A stretch of DNA of 7,097 nt from JANWXR01 sp033577755. GTDB taxonomy: Bacteria; Chloroflexota; Anaerolineae; Anaerolineales; UBA6663. The position numbers and the translations under genes are program-made. The DNA lies in the NCBI GenBank assembly GCA_033577755.1, contig JAVQXV010000159.1, positions 1 to 7,097 on the forward strand. The letters are read 5' to 3'. Shown one piece after another: positions 4,862-7,097 of the stretch (position 1 is the first letter of the stretch; every line of letters begins with the position of its first letter). The notes under the pieces were generated by a model that made no database searches, was not told where the DNA came from, and saw only the letters and a program-made list of their open reading frames with translations.

Positions 4862-5786
4862 GCAGCGAGAAACGCGGGTCGCGCTCGAGGGTGAGGCGCA
4901 GTCCCTCGGCCAGACCGACGCGCGGGCGAAAGCCCAGCTTCTCGGCGGCCAGCGACAGATCGGCACACATGCGCGAGACGCCGCCATCTTCCGTGCGCGA
5001 GTAGATCACGTCCAGCTTGCGGCCTGTCACGACGGCCAGACAGCTCAACAGATCACGCACGCTCGTCTCCACCCCGCTGCCCACGTTGATGACCTGCTGA
5101 TCCACCGTCGGGGCCGTGGCCGCCGCCACCAACGCATCCAGCACGTCATCCAGATAGACGTAGTCGCGCGTCTGTGAGCCGTCGCCGAACGCCACGAGTG
5201 AGCCGCCGGTCAGCGCCTGCTTGAGGAAGCGCGGGATGACGGGCGCATGCGCAACGGGCAGCGGCTGGCCGGGGCCATAGGCGTTGAAGATGCGCAGCGC
5301 CACCGTCTCGATCTTCCACAGCGCGCCGATGGTGCGCACGTAATACTCCGCGGCCAGCTTGCTCACGGCGTAGGGGCTACGCGGGTTCGGGCGCATATCC
5401 TCGCGCAACGGCTGCCGGCTCTGCTCGCCGTACACCGCGCCCGACGAGGCCAGCACCACACGTTTGACGCCCACATCACGCATGGCCTCCATCACACTCA
5501 CCGTCCCGCCGACGTTGACGGCGTTGTACTCGCGCGGATAGAGCACCGATTCGGGGACTGAGACGCGCGCTGCCAGATGATAGACGCAGTCCACGTCCTG
5601 CAGCAACGTCCAAAGCTTGGGACGGTCGTTGATGTCACCACGGGTGAAATGAACTTGCGGCAACAAACGCGCCGGGTCGCCGGAGGAAAGATCGTCCAAC
5701 CCGCGCACGTTGTGTCCGGCCTGAACCAGCCGATTGCAAAGCGCCGCGCCCAGGAAGCCGGCGGCACCGGTGACTAAGAAGTTCAT
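4845..5786 (-). CDS. NAD-dependent epimerase/dehydratase (UDP-glucose 4-epimerase-like extended SDR)
   Basis: A complete 313-residue extended short-chain dehydrogenase. The Rossmann NAD-binding motif is GAAGFLG (7-13), with Asp31-Asp32 after the second strand to bind the adenosine ribose, which favours NAD. HLAA (70-73), ASSGAVYG (113-120) and the catalytic Tyr139-x3-Lys143 follow. RIFNAYGPGQ (165-174), IPRF (184-187) and TRDYVYLDDV (206-215) are typical of the GalE-like branch that acts on nucleotide sugars. Such enzymes invert C4 of UDP-hexoses, or related sugars, for cell-surface glycan synthesis. A true galE is usually nearer 330-340 residues, so the substrate is uncertain and no symbol is given. 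The ATG at 5786 has no Shine-Dalgarno and lies 11 nt after an extended -10, implying a nearly leaderless mRNA. It overlaps the GH13 gene tail-to-tail. Confidence 0.9.
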   Translation of the reverse strand: MNFLVTGAAGFLGAALCNRLVQAGHNVRGLDDLSSGDPARLLPQVHFTRGDINDRPKLWTLLQDVDCVYHLAARVSVPESVLYPREYNAVNVGGTVSVMEAMRDVGVKRVVLASSGAVYGEQSRQPLREDMRPNPRSPYAVSKLAAEYYVRTIGALWKIETVALRIFNAYGPGQPLPVAHAPVIPRFLKQALTGGSLVAFGDGSQTRDYVYLDDVLDALVAAATAPTVDQQVINVGSGVETSVRDLLSCLAVVTGRKLDVIYSRTEDGGVSRMCADLSLAAEKLGFRPRVGLAEGLRLTLERDPRFSLLKVAN

Positions 5787-5797
5787 GAGGTGTGGCG

Positions 5798-5806
5798 ATT
5801 ATAGCA
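5798..5806 (-). promoter_or_regulatory. Extended -10 promoter (TGCTATAAT) of the epimerase gene
   Basis: The minus strand reads TGCTATAAT, an exact extended -10, ending 11 nt before the epimerase ATG. No -35 match is seen 16-18 bp upstream, as is typical of extended -10 promoters. Transcription would begin near 5791, leaving a leader of only about 5 nt and no Shine-Dalgarno. It overlaps the left arm of an inverted repeat (5802-5819). Confidence 0.6.
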
Positions 5807-5819
5807 TCCGGCCATGCTA
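5802..5819. repeat. Inverted repeat TAGCAT-N6-ATGCTA in the divergent intergenic region
   Basis: Perfect 6-bp arms (5802-5807 and 5814-5819) flank the hexamer CCGGCC. The left arm overlaps the extended -10 of the epimerase, and the right arm ends 10 bp before the GTG start of the divergent gene. The spacing and 18-bp span suit a dimeric repressor site that could control both genes. A binding protein is not identifiable here. Confidence 0.4.
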
Positions 5820-5829
5820 AGATTTTGCC

Positions 5830-7097
5830 GTGCTTGCTCACGTTTTGCGCGTTGTCGCTGTTGCTATCCTCTGGCTCAGCCGCCTCGTTGCCGGCCTAAC
5901 GCTGGCGCTGTTGCTGGCCGGCGATTCCCTCCGCGCCCCCACCGACCTACCCGGCAAAGTGCGCACATACACTCGTGGACTGGAATTCGATTTCGTCGGC
6001 TGGACGCTGAACGCCCTCGGCGTCAAACTGCAGCAGGCCAGCATCAACGACCAGCTCTTCCTCTCCGAAGCCGAGCGCGGTCGCTATGTGCGCGAGTTCT
6101 TCGAGCTGCGCGCCCGGCTCAACCGGCTTGAGGACGATATCGCCGCTCGGTACGCCGACCCGACCATCGCCGACCCGGACGCCGCCACCGCCAACCTGCG
6201 CGCACAGCAAGCTGCGCTGCGTAGCCAATTGGCCGAGCGCCAGCCGTTGGTCGAGGCCATTTTGCAGGAACAGGTCGCCGCCGTCTTTGCCGAGCAGGGA
6301 TTGGATTTGGGCGGGCAGGTCCTCCCGCCGCCCTTGTTTCACTTTACACCGCTGCCGCTCGCCCTCATCATCTCGCCGCGTGATGAAATCCGCCAGGTCG
6401 CCATCGAGATGATTAACGGCGACTTGACGCTCGACCAGCAGGTGGAATTAGAGGAGCGCGCCGCGCGCGGGCTGAACGTCTCCACCTTGGTCACACCGGT
6501 GGGCGGCATCGGCACCTACCCAACGATGGTGAGGCAGAGCGCCGACCTCAACTGGATCGTCAACGTCATCGCCCACGAGTGGGCGCACAACTACTTCACC
6601 CTGCGCCCGCTGGGCGCGCTCTACGATGCCACACCTGAGCTGCGCATCATGAACGAGACCGCCGCGACCATCATCGGCGACGAGGTCGGCCCGCTGGTGA
6701 TGCGCCGCTACTACCCCGACCTGGCGCCCCCGCTGCCCCCCTTTCGCAACTTCATTGACCGCACGCTGGCGCCCGAGGAACAGCCGGCCCCGCCCACCTT
6801 CGACTTCCGCGCCGAGATGCGAGCCACGCGCGTCCGCACCGACGAGCTACTGGCGCAAGGCCGCATCGAAGAAGCCGAGGCCTACATGGAAGAGCGCCGC
6901 CGGGTCTTCTGGAAGAACGGCTATCGCATCCGCAAACTCAATCAGGCCTACTTCGCCTTTCACGGTGCCTACAACGCCGAGCCGGGTGGTGGCGCCTCCG
7001 GCGCAGACCCGGTTGGCCCGGCGGTGCGCCTGCTGCGCCGCCGCAGCGCCAGCCTGGCGGAGTTCATGACCACCATCGCCTGGTTCTCCAGCGTGGA
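5830..7097 (+). CDS. Membrane-anchored gluzincin-like putative metallopeptidase (3' end beyond window)
   Basis: An open frame of 422 codons runs off the right edge. The frame is bounded by a stop at 5818-5820, and GTG at 5830 is the first usable start; no Shine-Dalgarno is visible. Residues 6-31 (LRVV to LLAG) form a hydrophobic N-terminal membrane anchor or signal. Two helix-rich stretches (about 79-109 and 120-156) may form a helical hairpin or coiled coil. The zinc motif HEWAH (249-253) is followed 22 residues later by NETAA with Glu276, which gives the HExxH plus NExxA pattern of gluzincins: His249, His253 and Glu276 as ligands and Glu250 as catalytic base. A charged helical segment (about 320-355) and a GGGASGADPVGPAVRLLRR region follow. 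The arrangement recalls the predicted aminopeptidases of COG4324, but I cannot confirm membership. The active site probably faces outside the membrane; substrate is unknown. Confidence 0.8.
   Translation, partial: MLAHVLRVVAVAILWLSRLVAGLTLALLLAGDSLRAPTDLPGKVRTYTRGLEFDFVGWTLNALGVKLQQASINDQLFLSEAERGRYVREFFELRARLNRLEDDIAARYADPTIADPDAATANLRAQQAALRSQLAERQPLVEAILQEQVAAVFAEQGLDLGGQVLPPPLFHFTPLPLALIISPRDEIRQVAIEMINGDLTLDQQVELEERAARGLNVSTLVTPVGGIGTYPTMVRQSADLNWIVNVIAHEWAHNYFTLRPLGALYDATPELRIMNETAATIIGDEVGPLVMRRYYPDLAPPLPPFRNFIDRTLAPEEQPAPPTFDFRAEMRATRVRTDELLAQGRIEEAEAYMEERRRVFWKNGYRIRKLNQAYFAFHGAYNAEPGGGASGADPVGPAVRLLRRRSASLAEFMTTIAWFSSV

Overview
The window is GC-rich bacterial chromosome with eight protein genes. 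No RNA gene, insertion sequence, CRISPR array or integrase is visible. The organism is probably a member of Chloroflexota (Anaerolineae-like). This is an inference from the gene set, the high-GC codon use and the short heptameric intergenic repeats, which I associate from memory with that phylum and with filamentous cyanobacteria. It is not proven by any marker gene here.

Left part (1-871). A NifU C-terminal-type Fe-S scaffold gene runs off the left edge on the minus strand, behind a good sigma70-type promoter (TTGACA-N18-CATAAT). A small four-cysteine protein of unknown function (460-696) is divergent from it. Its stop codon overlaps the first heptamer array. The rest of 697-871 shows only an orphan TTGACA.

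Middle part (872-3400). An aldo/keto reductase (+) converges on a minus-strand pair: a low-molecular-weight protein tyrosine phosphatase followed 31 bp later by a fructosamine/ribulosamine-3-kinase family protein. The pair fits a protein-deglycation module: the phosphatase would remove the 5-phosphate from ribose-5-phosphate adducts, and the kinase would phosphorylate O3 so that the adduct falls off. The aldo/keto reductase could reduce the oxoaldehyde released, but that is only inference. Heptamer arrays B and C overlap the ends of the reductase and phosphatase genes. Array C fills the phosphatase-kinase junction and forms a 38-bp imperfect palindrome.

Right part (3401-7097). A cytoplasmic GH13 alpha-glucan hydrolase (+) overlaps tail-to-tail by 17 bp with a minus-strand UDP-sugar 4-epimerase-type SDR. 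A 43-bp divergent gap, with an exact extended -10 promoter and an overlapping inverted repeat, separates the epimerase from a GTG-started open frame that runs off the right edge. That frame encodes a membrane-anchored, gluzincin-like putative metallopeptidase (HEWAH at 249-253, NETAA at 275-279) that I cannot assign to a named family.

The strongest leads are the repeat arrays at gene ends, the deglycation pair and the unassigned zincin.
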